Assembly (NCBI GenBank): GCA_024639905.1 | Contig: JAHEGE010000008.1 | Coordinates: forward strand, 227,099-291,098 | Source: Gammaproteobacteria bacterium | GTDB taxonomy: Bacteria; Pseudomonadota; Gammaproteobacteria; Pseudomonadales; Pseudohongiellaceae | Length of the DNA: 64,000 nucleotides | Reading direction: 5' to 3' | In this document: positions 32,664 to 41,802 of the stretch, one piece after another | Position numbering within the stretch: the stretch's first letter is position 1 | Layout of the letters: each line of letters opens with the position of its first letter | Notes under the pieces: generated by a model | The model's input: only the letters and a program-made list of their open reading frames with translations | What the model was told of the DNA's origin: nothing | The model's database searches: none | Made by a program: the position numbers and the translations under genes

Positions 32664-33994
32664 GCCGCGCGCTCGAGTTTCGCCTGCGCCATGAAGGTTT
32701 CGATTTCGTCGACGGTTTTAGGAATGCCCGTGGTGAGCACGCGATTACCCTTCTTGGTGACCAGCACATCGTCTTCGATGCGCACGCCAATGCCGCGCCA
32801 CTTCTTAGGCACGTTCTTGTTGTCTGGCGCAATGTAAATGCCTGGCTCGATCGTCGTGACCATGCCCGGCTCGAGCAAACGCCACGCGTCGTCGATCTTG
32901 TAATCGCCTACATCGTGCACGTCGATACCGATCCAGTGGCCCACCCTGTGCATGTAAAAATCGCGATAGGCTTCGGCCTTGAGCGCTTGCGCAAGCGTGC
33001 CCTCAATTAGCCCAAGTTTAATCAAGCCCTGCGTAATCACCTTCACCGAGGCATCATGCGGCTCGTTCCATGCAGCGCCTGGCTGCACCGCGGCAATAGC
33101 CGCATCTTGCGCCGCCAGCACTAGCTCGTAAATCGCACGTTGCTGTGGATTAAACGTGCCATTGGCTGGAAAAGTACGGGTAATGTCGGAGGCGTAATAG
33201 TGGTATTCGCAGCCGGCATCGATGAGTATCAGGTCGCCGTCTTTTACCTCTGCATCGTTGCGATCGTAGTGCAAGATACAGGCGTTTTCGCCGGCTGCGA
33301 CGATCGAATTATAGGCCGGTGCGCGGCTCCCACCACGCATAAACGCGTAGTTCAGTTCGGCCTCCATGGTGTATTCACGAATGCCCGGCTCGCACACCGC
33401 CATCGCACGCCTGTGGCCTTCGGCCGAAATGTCGGCGGCGCGCTGCATCAGCTCTATTTCGCCTTTACTCTTTATCAGCCGCAGCTCGTGCAATAAATGG
33501 CCAAGCACCAAAAATTCGCCTGGGGGATGCGCGCCGAGTTTCGCCTTCGCGCGAATCACCTTCACCCACTCCATCACCTGTTCATCGAAACGGCTGTCTT
33601 GGCCCATGGAGTAATACACGCGCTCACGTCCCTCGATGAGGCCCGGCACGATATCGTCTATGTCGGCGATCGGATAGGCGTCATCGAAATGCAGCGTCTC
33701 ACGCGCCGCATCGGGGCCTAGCAGCACTCCCGTCCACAGCTCTTTCACCTTGTCTTTTTCTTGGCAGAACAGCACCGCTTCGCCCTGCTCGCGGCCAGGA
33801 ATCAACGCCAGCAGCGCGTCCTGTTCATCGAAACCGGTGAGGTAATAGAAGTCGCTGTTCTGGCGGTAATAATAATCAGTGTCGTTGCTGCGTTGACGCG
33901 CGGGTGCGGCCGCAATCAGCGCAATGCTATTGGGCTCCATCTGCGCCATGAGGTCACCGCGGCGCTGTTGAAATTCAGTGCTGTTCTGATTCAT
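32660..33994 (-). CDS. pepP: Xaa-Pro aminopeptidase P
   Basis: YYRQNSDFYYLTGFDEQDALL, LILIDAGCEYHYYASDITRTFP, HRVGHWIGIDVHDVGDY, GMVTTIEPGIYI, GIGVRIEDDVLVT. Confidence 0.95.
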   Translation of the reverse strand: MNQNSTEFQQRRGDLMAQMEPNSIALIAAAPARQRSNDTDYYYRQNSDFYYLTGFDEQDALLALIPGREQGEAVLFCQEKDKVKELWTGVLLGPDAARETLHFDDAYPIADIDDIVPGLIEGRERVYYSMGQDSRFDEQVMEWVKVIRAKAKLGAHPPGEFLVLGHLLHELRLIKSKGEIELMQRAADISAEGHRRAMAVCEPGIREYTMEAELNYAFMRGGSRAPAYNSIVAAGENACILHYDRNDAEVKDGDLILIDAGCEYHYYASDITRTFPANGTFNPQQRAIYELVLAAQDAAIAAVQPGAAWNEPHDASVKVITQGLIKLGLIEGTLAQALKAEAYRDFYMHRVGHWIGIDVHDVGDYKIDDAWRLLEPGMVTTIEPGIYIAPDNKNVPKKWRGIGVRIEDDVLVTKKGNRVLTTGIPKTVDEIETFMAQAKLERAA

Positions 33995-34196
33995 ATTTGT
34001 CTCGCTTTTACGGTTTGCAGGTCACATCGCCCTCAGGCTATTTTTGCCTAGGCGTGCGTCGTCAGGCGGTATCGACAGCCCCTAGTGTAAGCGCAACTCG
34101 CCCTCGGAGCGACATCGAGTCGCAATTTGTCTCCCTGCGTTATTGACCACTATCCACGCCACCTCTATAGTTGGCGCCTTGGAGAAAAACCTCGCT

Positions 34197-34403
34197 ATGA
34201 ACGAAGACCGCTTCCACTCGCTGAGCGCAAAAGTCGATGACCTTATCGACCTGTGCAGCACCCTAAAGACCGAGAACCAGTTGCTCAGAGCTACTGCAGA
34301 CAACTGGCAGGTCGAGCGGCGCCAGCTGCTATCGCAGAACAAAGAAGCAAAAGCCAAGCTCGAGTCTGTCGTTACCCGCCTCAAGTCGATAAACGAGGCG
34401 TAA
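34197..34403 (+). CDS. TIGR02449-type coiled-coil protein preceding zapA
   Basis: MNEDRFHSLSAKVDDLIDLCSTLKTENQLLRATADNWQVERRQLL; GGAG RBS; next to zapA. Confidence 0.8.
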   Translation: MNEDRFHSLSAKVDDLIDLCSTLKTENQLLRATADNWQVERRQLLSQNKEAKAKLESVVTRLKSINEA

Positions 34404-34404
34404 C

Positions 34405-34719
34405 ATGAGCGAAAAACCCACAGCGGTCCAAATTAAGATCCTCGACAAAGAATATCAGATCAACTGCCCGCCTTCGGAGCAGGAGGCGCTGATGAAGTCG
34501 GCGCGTTACCTCGACGAAAACATGCGGGCGATCAAGAGCCGCGGCAACATCCATGGCGCTGAGAAAATCGCAGTCATGGCCGCGCTCAATATTACCCACG
34601 ACATGCTGCGCAAAAATTTGATGATCAACGAGACGCGTCAGGCCAGCGCTCTGCAGCTGCGTAGCCTCGAAGAGAAGATCGACGCGGCACTCGTCGGTGC
34701 GCGCCAGCTCGAGCTTTAA
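34405..34719 (+). CDS. zapA: Cell division protein ZapA
   Basis: VQIKILDKEYQINCPPSEQEALMKSARYLDENMRAIKSRGNIHGAEKIAVMAALNITHDML. Confidence 0.95.
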   Translation: MSEKPTAVQIKILDKEYQINCPPSEQEALMKSARYLDENMRAIKSRGNIHGAEKIAVMAALNITHDMLRKNLMINETRQASALQLRSLEEKIDAALVGARQLEL

Positions 34720-34778
34720 GCCTCATTCTGTGACCTGATCCACTTCCTCCGCGTTGCCCCGCGAGCTATACTTGATCC

Positions 34779-34958
34779 CAAGTTCCCTAGGGTATTCGCC
34801 AGCCAAAAGTGTTCTTGAGCCGATATTAGTACCCCCGGAGGCGTCTCGTTTGGTGTTGTTGCGCATGTCCGCCCGTCGGAAAGCCTTATACATCGCGAGT
34901 GCCACCACCTGAACCTTTCGGTTCAGGGCAACTTTGGTAGCGGTATTTCGGGGAGCTT
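34779..34958 (+). ncRNA. ssrS: 6S RNA
   Basis: Between zapA and fau; conserved blocks TTGAGCCGATATT, GTCCGCCCGTCGGAAAGCCTTA, CACCTGAACCTTTCGGTTCAGGGCAAC; 5' AAGTTCCCTAGGGTATTCGCC pairs with 3' GGTAGCGGTATTTCGGGGAGCTT. -10 TATACT at 34767-34772. Confidence 0.92.
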
Positions 34959-34978
34959 CTTCTTGTTAGTCTTATCCC

Positions 34979-35593
34979 ATGAGTAAATCCTCTCACGGCG
35001 ACACCGAACAAACAGCCTTGCGTCAGCAATTTCGCGCCGCACGGCGAGCGCTCAGCGCTGCCGAACAGCAGGCCGCCGCGCAGCAGCTAGCCGCGCATTT
35101 TTCCCGCTCGGCGGCGTTTCATCATGCCTCCTCCCTCGCCTTTTACCTCGCTGCTGATGGCGAATTAAGCCTGGCGCCGTTGCTCGAAGCGGCGCTAGCG
35201 GCAGGCAAGCGGTGCTTCTTGCCAGTAGCCAATGCAGAAGCCAATTCACTAAGCTTCTGCGCATTTCATGGCGACCCTGCCGAGCTCGCACCCAATCGCT
35301 GGGGAATACTTGAACCCACCGCGGCCCACGATCGCATCGACGTGGCAGCACTAGACATCGTCTTCCTACCCTTGGTTGCCTGCGATGCGCACGGCACGCG
35401 TCTGGGCATGGGGAAAGGCTTTTACGATCGCGCATTGGGTTTCCTGCTCGAGGCCGGTGCTAGCGCCGAGCCGCGATTAATTGGCGTCGCCCACGACTGC
35501 CAGGTCAGCGCAACACCACTCCCGCGCGCGAGCTGGGACGTCCCACTCACGCTCATCGCCACACCCACAACAGTGCTCGTGACACCCACCTAA
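34979..35593 (+). CDS. fau: 5-formyltetrahydrofolate cyclo-ligase
   Basis: LRQQFRAARRALSAAEQQAAAQQL; LVACDAHGTRLGMGKGFYDRAL; downstream of 6S RNA. Confidence 0.93.
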   Translation: MSKSSHGDTEQTALRQQFRAARRALSAAEQQAAAQQLAAHFSRSAAFHHASSLAFYLAADGELSLAPLLEAALAAGKRCFLPVANAEANSLSFCAFHGDPAELAPNRWGILEPTAAHDRIDVAALDIVFLPLVACDAHGTRLGMGKGFYDRALGFLLEAGASAEPRLIGVAHDCQVSATPLPRASWDVPLTLIATPTTVLVTPT

Positions 35594-35623
35594 CACTCCT
35601 CTGCCCTAAATCACCCCTTGCAA

Positions 35624-35643
35624 TACTGTATAAATAAACAGTA
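35624..35643. promoter_or_regulatory. LexA (SOS) box upstream of imuA
   Basis: TACTGTATAAATAAACAGTA (CTGT-N8-ACAG). Confidence 0.93.
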
Positions 35644-35708
35644 TATTGGCTTCGAAATCCATTCCTCAGCGCCCCTGCGCCGAAGGAGCATTAACGAAGG
35701 CACGGGAA

Positions 35709-36392
35709 GTGACGGCTGCAACCAGAACGACAATAGAGCAGCTGCTAGAAGCTAACCAAGACCTGTGGCGCGGCTTTCAAGGTGCAACGAGCCTCGATCA
35801 TTACGCCACCGGCTTTGCTGAGCTGGACGCGATACTGCCAAGCCATGGCTGGCCAGCATGTGGGCTCATCGAGGTCATTAGCAGGCAGTGCGGCGTCGGC
35901 GAACTGCAGGTGTTACTGCCGCTTATGCGCAGCCTCATCGCGAGCGGACGTTGGATAGTGTGGGTTGCACCGCCCTATTCGCCTTACGCGCCGGGGCTAG
36001 CACAGGCAGGCATAGACTTAAGCCGGCTGTTAATAGTGGGCAGGGGGGCCGCCCCTGCTAAAGCGGTCCCTGCTAAAGACGCATTATGGAGTATGGAAAA
36101 GGCGCTACAAACGCACCGCTGTGGCCTCGTGCTGGGGTGGCATAACACTCTGGCTCAAAAAGCAGTGCGGCGCTTGCAGCTTGCCGCGGTCACGGGGGGT
36201 ACGCTGGGCGTGCTGTTCACCGGCAGTAATAGTGATCACTCACCCTCGTCTTTACGCCTACAAATAAAAGACTCCACCGACAACAAGGGGCCTTATGCGG
36301 AGATCAATGTGATCAAAGCGCGCGGCAGCTTCAAACCCGGCACGGCGCGCGTCAGGCTCTTTTCACCTTTTGCAGAGAGGGTAATACGATGA
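35709..36392 (+). CDS. imuA: Translesion synthesis-associated protein ImuA (start uncertain; TTG at 35646 abuts the LexA box)
   Basis: TTIEQLLEANQDLWRGFQGATSLDHYATGFAELDAILPSHGWPACGLIEVI; RecA/SulA-like; next to imuB. Confidence 0.88.
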   Translation: MTAATRTTIEQLLEANQDLWRGFQGATSLDHYATGFAELDAILPSHGWPACGLIEVISRQCGVGELQVLLPLMRSLIASGRWIVWVAPPYSPYAPGLAQAGIDLSRLLIVGRGAAPAKAVPAKDALWSMEKALQTHRCGLVLGWHNTLAQKAVRRLQLAAVTGGTLGVLFTGSNSDHSPSSLRLQIKDSTDNKGPYAEINVIKARGSFKPGTARVRLFSPFAERVIR

Positions 36393-37912
36393 TCAAGTCA
36401 CCCAGCTCCACCCAGCTCACTTTGCTGCCACAGCCCCATCGCACTGAAGTCAGCAACGTGCCCCGCTCGCTTAAGAGCGCGACCGAGGGCGTCGTACAGG
36501 CCAAGGCCGCTCGCACCCAAACCACACGCCAAAGTCTGTGGTATTGCCTTTACCTGCCTCAGCTCGCGAGCCTGTCTGAACTTGAGCAGCGTCACTGCCT
36601 AGACCAGCTGGCACAGCTCTCGCAGCAATTCAGCTCCGCCATCAGCCTGCATCCGCAGGCCTTAGTATTCGAGATCCGCAGCGGCCTTAACTATTTTGGT
36701 GGCGCGCAGTCGCTACACGCGCAGTATCAAAGCGATGTTGAGGGGCGGTTGGCGAGCCTAGGCCTAGCACCTCAATTCAACTATGCCGCATGCCCCACGG
36801 TAGAAGGCAGTCTGCTGCTGGCACGCGGGGGCGGCAACACACTGGTCTACCGCAAGGAAAATCTGCACTCCGCATTAGGCCAGCTACCTATCGAGACGCT
36901 CGGCCTCAAGGCTGAGCCCCAGCGCCGGCTGCTCAACATGGGCATCCGCCGCCTCGGCGATCTCTGGCGGCTCCCGCCCGCGGGCCTGCGTCGCCGCTTC
37001 GGCAGCGACTTCCTCGGGCTTATCAACAAGGCCCTCGGCAAGGCGCCAGAGCCCATCAAAAACTACCTGCCCCCGCCGGCCTTCGTGCACTCCTACGACC
37101 TGCCTTACGAGGTAGAGAACACCGGCCTGCTGCGCCCCGTGGTAGACGAGATGATCGCGCAGCTGTGCGATTTCCTGCGCCACCGCGAACTCTGCGCCAG
37201 CAGCCTCACCCTGTCGCTCGTCCATGAGCGCCGCGCGGCGACCACGCTAGACATTGGCCTCAGGCAGGCGAGTCGCTCGCAGCAACACCTTATGCTGCTC
37301 GTCGACACCCATTTCGATAATCTACAAATTCCCGCCCCGGTTATCTCTCTTAGGCTCGAGGCAACACAGTTCGATGCCTTCATCAGCCATAGCGAGTCGC
37401 TGCTCACGGGCACCGAATCGCCCAGCGAACACACCGCGCCCAGCCGGCACAGACAGGCCGGCAAGGCCGACGACAGCAGCGCCAGCCTCGCCCAATTTAT
37501 GGAGCGCCTGCAGGCGCGCCTCGGCAGCGAGCAAGTGCAGGGGTTGGAAAGCGTAGAAGAACATTGCCCTGAGTACGCGAGCGCGCCGCGGCCGCCTGGC
37601 AGGTATGAGGCCTCTCCGCTGTCATCACCCTCGCCAGCCCACGGCTCCGGCAACGCCGACGCGACCAGCAATCCGCGCCCGCTGTGGTTATTAGACGACC
37701 CCGTAAAACTCACGCTGCGTCGCGGCGGCCTCTACCATCGGCAGGCGATCTCCCTGCTTAATGGCCCCGAGCGCATAGAATCGCGTTGGTGGTCGGGCAG
37801 CGAAGTGTCCCGCGACTACTATGTAGCGCGCGAGGCCGGCGGCAGCCGCCTGTGGATTTACCGCGAACGCAGCGGCGAGCGCCATTGGTATTTACACGGG
37901 TATTTCGCGTAG
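36389..37912 (+). CDS. imuB: Y-family DNA polymerase-like protein ImuB
   Basis: LWYCLYLPQLASLS, ALVFEIRSGLNYFGGAQSL, LLNMGIRRLGDLWRLPPAGLRRRFGSDFL; LWLLDDPVKLTLRRGGLYHR; ends SRDYYVAREAGGSRLWIYRERSGERHWYLHGYFA. Confidence 0.93.
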   Translation: MIKSPSSTQLTLLPQPHRTEVSNVPRSLKSATEGVVQAKAARTQTTRQSLWYCLYLPQLASLSELEQRHCLDQLAQLSQQFSSAISLHPQALVFEIRSGLNYFGGAQSLHAQYQSDVEGRLASLGLAPQFNYAACPTVEGSLLLARGGGNTLVYRKENLHSALGQLPIETLGLKAEPQRRLLNMGIRRLGDLWRLPPAGLRRRFGSDFLGLINKALGKAPEPIKNYLPPPAFVHSYDLPYEVENTGLLRPVVDEMIAQLCDFLRHRELCASSLTLSLVHERRAATTLDIGLRQASRSQQHLMLLVDTHFDNLQIPAPVISLRLEATQFDAFISHSESLLTGTESPSEHTAPSRHRQAGKADDSSASLAQFMERLQARLGSEQVQGLESVEEHCPEYASAPRPPGRYEASPLSSPSPAHGSGNADATSNPRPLWLLDDPVKLTLRRGGLYHRQAISLLNGPERIESRWWSGSEVSRDYYVAREAGGSRLWIYRERSGERHWYLHGYFA

Positions 37913-37916
37913 CGGC

Positions 37917-40900
37917 CTAGGTAAAGTCGCGCGAGTTGAGCGACAACTCGCCCAACCACGGCGAGAGGTCGACGAGGGTGTCCGCGATCACGTGAATCAC
38001 CCCGTCGCTCTCTTGCACTCTGCCAACCACACCCATCAGCATCGACTGTCTCACCACGGGACGCAGACGCTCACCTAGGGCCGGCCACACCACTACATTC
38101 ATGTGGCCGTCTTCGTCTTCTAACGTCAGAAACGTCACCCCCGAGGCGGTCATCGGGCGCTGACGGCACGTGACTAAGCCCACCACTTTCGTTCGTGCCT
38201 CATCCTCTAACTCGCTCAATGTCGCAGAACGATCCACACTAAAGTTGTCGAGGTGGCTGCGCAGTAGCGCCAGTGGATGCCGGCGCAGGGTGAACCCAGT
38301 GGCGGCATAGTCGCCCGCGACATTCTGCCCCTCGCTTACCGTCGGCAGCATGAGGCCGACGCCGAACTCGCTGTCGCCACGGTCTGCCCATTCGAACAAA
38401 TCGCCGGTAGGAGCCGTCTCAAGACCCGCATCACGACCTCGCGGGTTTTTGCCGCTAATCACGCCCGCCGCATGCCAGAACGCACGATGGCGGTCGCCGG
38501 CCAGTCCGCGCAGTGCATCCGCTGCCGCGAGCGCCTCGAGACCGCCGCGGTCGATGCCGGTACGAAACACGAGGTCTTGTATGGAGCGAAACTCACCGCC
38601 TCGGCGCGCCTCCTCAATAGCCGCGGCAGCCTCAGCAGACAAGCCTTTCACTAAATTGAACCCAATCCTCAACTGTTGCTGCGCCGCTGCGCATGCCTCC
38701 AACGAACACTGCGCCGAACTCCGGTTTACCTCCGCAGCTAACACCGTCACCCCGTGCCGCTGAGCATCCTTGATTAACTGCGCCGGCGCATAGAAGCCCA
38801 TGGGCTGGCTATTGAGCAGCGCGCAGCAAAACGCGGCAGGGTGATAGCACTTTAGCCACGACGACACGTAGGCGATAAGCGCAAAACTTGCCGAATGCGA
38901 TTCGGGAAAACCGTAGTCGCCGAAGCCCTTAATTTGATTAAACAGCTGCTCTGCGAAACTCATCTCGTAGCCGCGCGCCAGCATGCCGCCGACTAATTTT
39001 TCGCGGTAGGGCTCGAGTCCGCCCTTACGTTTCCACGCCGCCATCGCGCGTCGCAGGCTGTCGGCCTCGCCGCCGCTAAAGCCCGCCGCGACCATCGCCA
39101 GCTGCATCACCTGTTCTTGAAAAATCGGCACCCCGAGTGTGCGCTCGAGTGCGGCACGCACCGCCTCGCTGGGATAAGTCACAGGCTCCTTGCCGCTGCG
39201 GCGATTCAAATAAGGGTGCACCATATCGCCCTGAATCGGCCCCGGGCGCACAATCGCGATCTGAATCACGAGATCGTAATAGCAGCGCGGTTTTAATCGC
39301 GGCAGCATACTCATTTGCGCCCGCGACTCGATCTGAAACACGCCGATGGTGTCCGCTGCGCACATCATGTCGTAGACCTTGGGATCCTCGGCAGGGATTG
39401 TCTGGATCGTCAGCGGTTCTTCGCTGTAAGCACTTACTAGGTCTAGGCACTTACTCACCGCGCTGAGCATGCCCAGCGCGAGCACATCGATCTTCAGCAA
39501 CCCAAGCGCCTCGAGGTCGTTCTTCTCCCACTGAATAATAGTGCGGTCGACCATCGCCGCGTTCTCGATTGGCACGAGGTGAGTGAGCGGCCCCTGACTC
39601 AGCACGAAGCCGCCGACGTGCTGGGACAGATGTCGCGGGAAGCCGATCAGCTCCCCGGCGAGTGCAAGCAGCAGGCGTATCTTGGGGTCGTCTTTGTCGA
39701 TCTGGGCATCGGCGAGCTGCTCTTCGAGCCCCTCGCCCCACCAGTAAATCGCCTTGCTTAAGTGGTCGAGTAGCGCCTCGTCGAGCCCTAGCGTCCTGCC
39801 CACGTCGCGGATCGCCGAACGCGATTGGTAAGTAATCACTGTCGCTGCTAGTGCCGCACGGCCTCGGCCATACTTGCTGTAGAGGTATTGGATAACCTCC
39901 TCGCGGCGCGCGTTCTCGAAATCCACGTCGATGTCCGGCGGCTCGTTACGCTCTTTCGAGATGAAGCGCTCGAACAGCACCTCGATCCGGTCAGGATCGA
40001 CCTCGGTAATACCGAGGCAATAGCACACCGCCGAGTTGGCCGCCGAGCCGCGGCCTTGGCACAGGATTCGCTGCCGGCGCGCGAAGGCGACGATGTCGTG
40101 CACAGTGAGGAAATAGTGCTCATAGCCCACCTCCTTAATCAGCGCCAACTCGTGCTCGATGAGATTGCGCACCTTGGGACTCGCCCCCTGCGGCCAGCGC
40201 TCGCGGATACCTGCCTCGGTGAGCTCCCTAAGCCAGCCGCTCGCCGTGTATTGCGGCGGCACGAGTTCGCGCGGGTATTCGTAGCGCAGCTCGTCCAAGG
40301 AAAAGTCGCAGGCGTCGGCCAGCGCGACCGTCTCGGCGAGCTGCTCGGGGGAATAGAGTTTGCCGAGGCGCTCGCGGCTGCGCAGCGTGCGCTCGTTGTT
40401 TGCCTGGGCTGCATAGCCCAGCGAATCGAGACGCCGGCCGAGGCGAACCGCCGTCAGCGTATCGAGCAGCACCCGTCTGCTGGCGTCGTGCATTAATACC
40501 CCGCCGGCGGCACACAGTCGTATGCCGAAACGCGTGCCGAGTGCGCGCAGCCGCCGCAGGCGTTCGCTGTCGTCGCCGCGCAGATGCAGTTTGACGCCGA
40601 TACGCAGCGCCTCGCCGAATAACCGCACCAGCCACGTCGCCTGCGAGGCAAGCTGCTCGGCGCTCGCGCTGTCGATGGGCGGCAGCCACAGGGCGAAACA
40701 GTCGCTCGGCAGGTTCGCCTCCACCATGTCCCTGTCGACCCAGTATTCGCCTTTCACCGCCGCGCGCCGCGCACAGCTAATCAGATGGCTTAATTGCCCG
40801 TAGCCGCGGCGGCTGCGGGCAAGCAGCACTAGCGTCAGCGGCGCGACCGTAGCGCCGACGTTGGCCGTTTCGCGTAGCCGCAGCTCCGCTCCAATGATGA

Positions 40901-41147
40901 GCTTGAGCCCGCACTCCTTGGCCGCCACGTGCGCGCGCACGACCCCCGACAGCGAGCACTCGTCGCACAGCGCAAGAGCCGAGTAGCCGAGTTCATGAGC
41001 GCGCGCCACCAGCTCCTCGGGGAAGGACGCCGCGCCGAGGAAACTGAAGTTGGAGCGGCTATAAAGCTCGGCGTAGCCTAGATGAACAGGCGCGGAGCTG
41101 CTCGACTCAGAAACCTGAGCCGGCTGTGGGCAGTGCGAAAAGGACAT
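37917..41147 (-). CDS. dnaE2: Error-prone DNA polymerase DnaE2
   Basis: PHP domain YAELYSRSNFSFLGAASFPEELVARAHELGYSALALCDE; RILCQGRGSAANSAVCYCLGIT; PPDIDVDFE; DYGFPESHSASFALIAYVSSWLKCYHPAAF. Confidence 0.95.
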   Translation of the reverse strand: MSFSHCPQPAQVSESSSSAPVHLGYAELYSRSNFSFLGAASFPEELVARAHELGYSALALCDECSLSGVVRAHVAAKECGLKLIIGAELRLRETANVGATVAPLTLVLLARSRRGYGQLSHLISCARRAAVKGEYWVDRDMVEANLPSDCFALWLPPIDSASAEQLASQATWLVRLFGEALRIGVKLHLRGDDSERLRRLRALGTRFGIRLCAAGGVLMHDASRRVLLDTLTAVRLGRRLDSLGYAAQANNERTLRSRERLGKLYSPEQLAETVALADACDFSLDELRYEYPRELVPPQYTASGWLRELTEAGIRERWPQGASPKVRNLIEHELALIKEVGYEHYFLTVHDIVAFARRQRILCQGRGSAANSAVCYCLGITEVDPDRIEVLFERFISKERNEPPDIDVDFENARREEVIQYLYSKYGRGRAALAATVITYQSRSAIRDVGRTLGLDEALLDHLSKAIYWWGEGLEEQLADAQIDKDDPKIRLLLALAGELIGFPRHLSQHVGGFVLSQGPLTHLVPIENAAMVDRTIIQWEKNDLEALGLLKIDVLALGMLSAVSKCLDLVSAYSEEPLTIQTIPAEDPKVYDMMCAADTIGVFQIESRAQMSMLPRLKPRCYYDLVIQIAIVRPGPIQGDMVHPYLNRRSGKEPVTYPSEAVRAALERTLGVPIFQEQVMQLAMVAAGFSGGEADSLRRAMAAWKRKGGLEPYREKLVGGMLARGYEMSFAEQLFNQIKGFGDYGFPESHSASFALIAYVSSWLKCYHPAAFCCALLNSQPMGFYAPAQLIKDAQRHGVTVLAAEVNRSSAQCSLEACAAAQQQLRIGFNLVKGLSAEAAAAIEEARRGGEFRSIQDLVFRTGIDRGGLEALAAADALRGLAGDRHRAFWHAAGVISGKNPRGRDAGLETAPTGDLFEWADRGDSEFGVGLMLPTVSEGQNVAGDYAATGFTLRRHPLALLRSHLDNFSVDRSATLSELEDEARTKVVGLVTCRQRPMTASGVTFLTLEDEDGHMNVVVWPALGERLRPVVRQSMLMGVVGRVQESDGVIHVIADTLVDLSPWLGELSLNSRDFT

Positions 41148-41163
41148 AGTGCCGCCTTAAAAA

Positions 41164-41183
41164 TACTGTTTATTTATACAGTA
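41164..41183. promoter_or_regulatory. LexA (SOS) box upstream of dnaE2
   Basis: TACTGTTTATTTATACAGTA, exact reverse complement of the imuA box, 17 bp from the dnaE2 ATG. Confidence 0.93.
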
Positions 41184-41221
41184 TTTTGGCGAGCTCAGGC
41201 AAGCGTTGGCGGCGGTTACTG

Positions 41222-41701
41222 CTAGGGAATGGTCTCGCCAATAGACTGCATCGCAACAAAGGTCGAGGTGCTCGCAATAAACGGCAGCGTCGAGATCTTT
41301 TCCGCTAAGACCAGCCGGTAGGCGTTCATATCCCGCGTTCTCACCTTCATGAGGTAATCGAAATTACCCGCGATCAAATGCAGCTGCTCTATTTCCGCAA
41401 TCTTCGCCGCCGCCTCGTTAAATGCCTTAAGTGCCTCCTCGCGGGTGTCGGACAGCTTAACCTCCACGAAAGCCACATGGCTAAGCCCCAACTTAATTGG
41501 GTCTAGACTTGCCCGATAGCCCTTAATATAGCCGGCACTTTCGAGCCGATGCAGACGCGTCTGCGTGGGGGTTTTAGAGAGCGAAATCTTCTTTGCCATG
41601 GCGCTGATACTGCAGCGACCATCGACGGACAGTACCTCCAGAATCGCCTGGTCGTAGCGATCTAGGCCCGAGTATTCGAATGGCCCTTTATAGTTCGTCA
41701 T
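41222..41701 (-). CDS. Lrp/AsnC-family transcriptional regulator
   Basis: LDRYDQAILEVLSVDGRCSISAMAKKISLSKTPTQTRLHRLESAGYIKGYRA; divergent from putA. Confidence 0.92.
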   Translation of the reverse strand: MTNYKGPFEYSGLDRYDQAILEVLSVDGRCSISAMAKKISLSKTPTQTRLHRLESAGYIKGYRASLDPIKLGLSHVAFVEVKLSDTREEALKAFNEAAAKIAEIEQLHLIAGNFDYLMKVRTRDMNAYRLVLAEKISTLPFIASTSTFVAMQSIGETIP

Positions 41702-41758
41702 ACGAATCGAATCTCCTGTTTTTTGCCTTCTGAAAGGAAATAAGCCTCATAGAATTGC

Positions 41759-41797
41759 ATTACCATAGCCTAATTGATCTTCAACAACTACGGTAAT
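41759..41797. promoter_or_regulatory. Candidate operator: imperfect inverted repeat just upstream of putA
   Basis: ATTACCATAG-19 nt-CTACGGTAAT (9/10 complementary arms). Confidence 0.5.
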
Positions 41798-41802
41798 TTA
41801 CT

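Noticed and set aside
34723-34908. 61-aa ORF between zapA and fau
   Set aside because: Antisense to 6S RNA; no coding signal.
39888-40496. 202-aa ORF antisense to dnaE2
   Set aside because: Opposite conserved DnaE2 motifs; no independent support.
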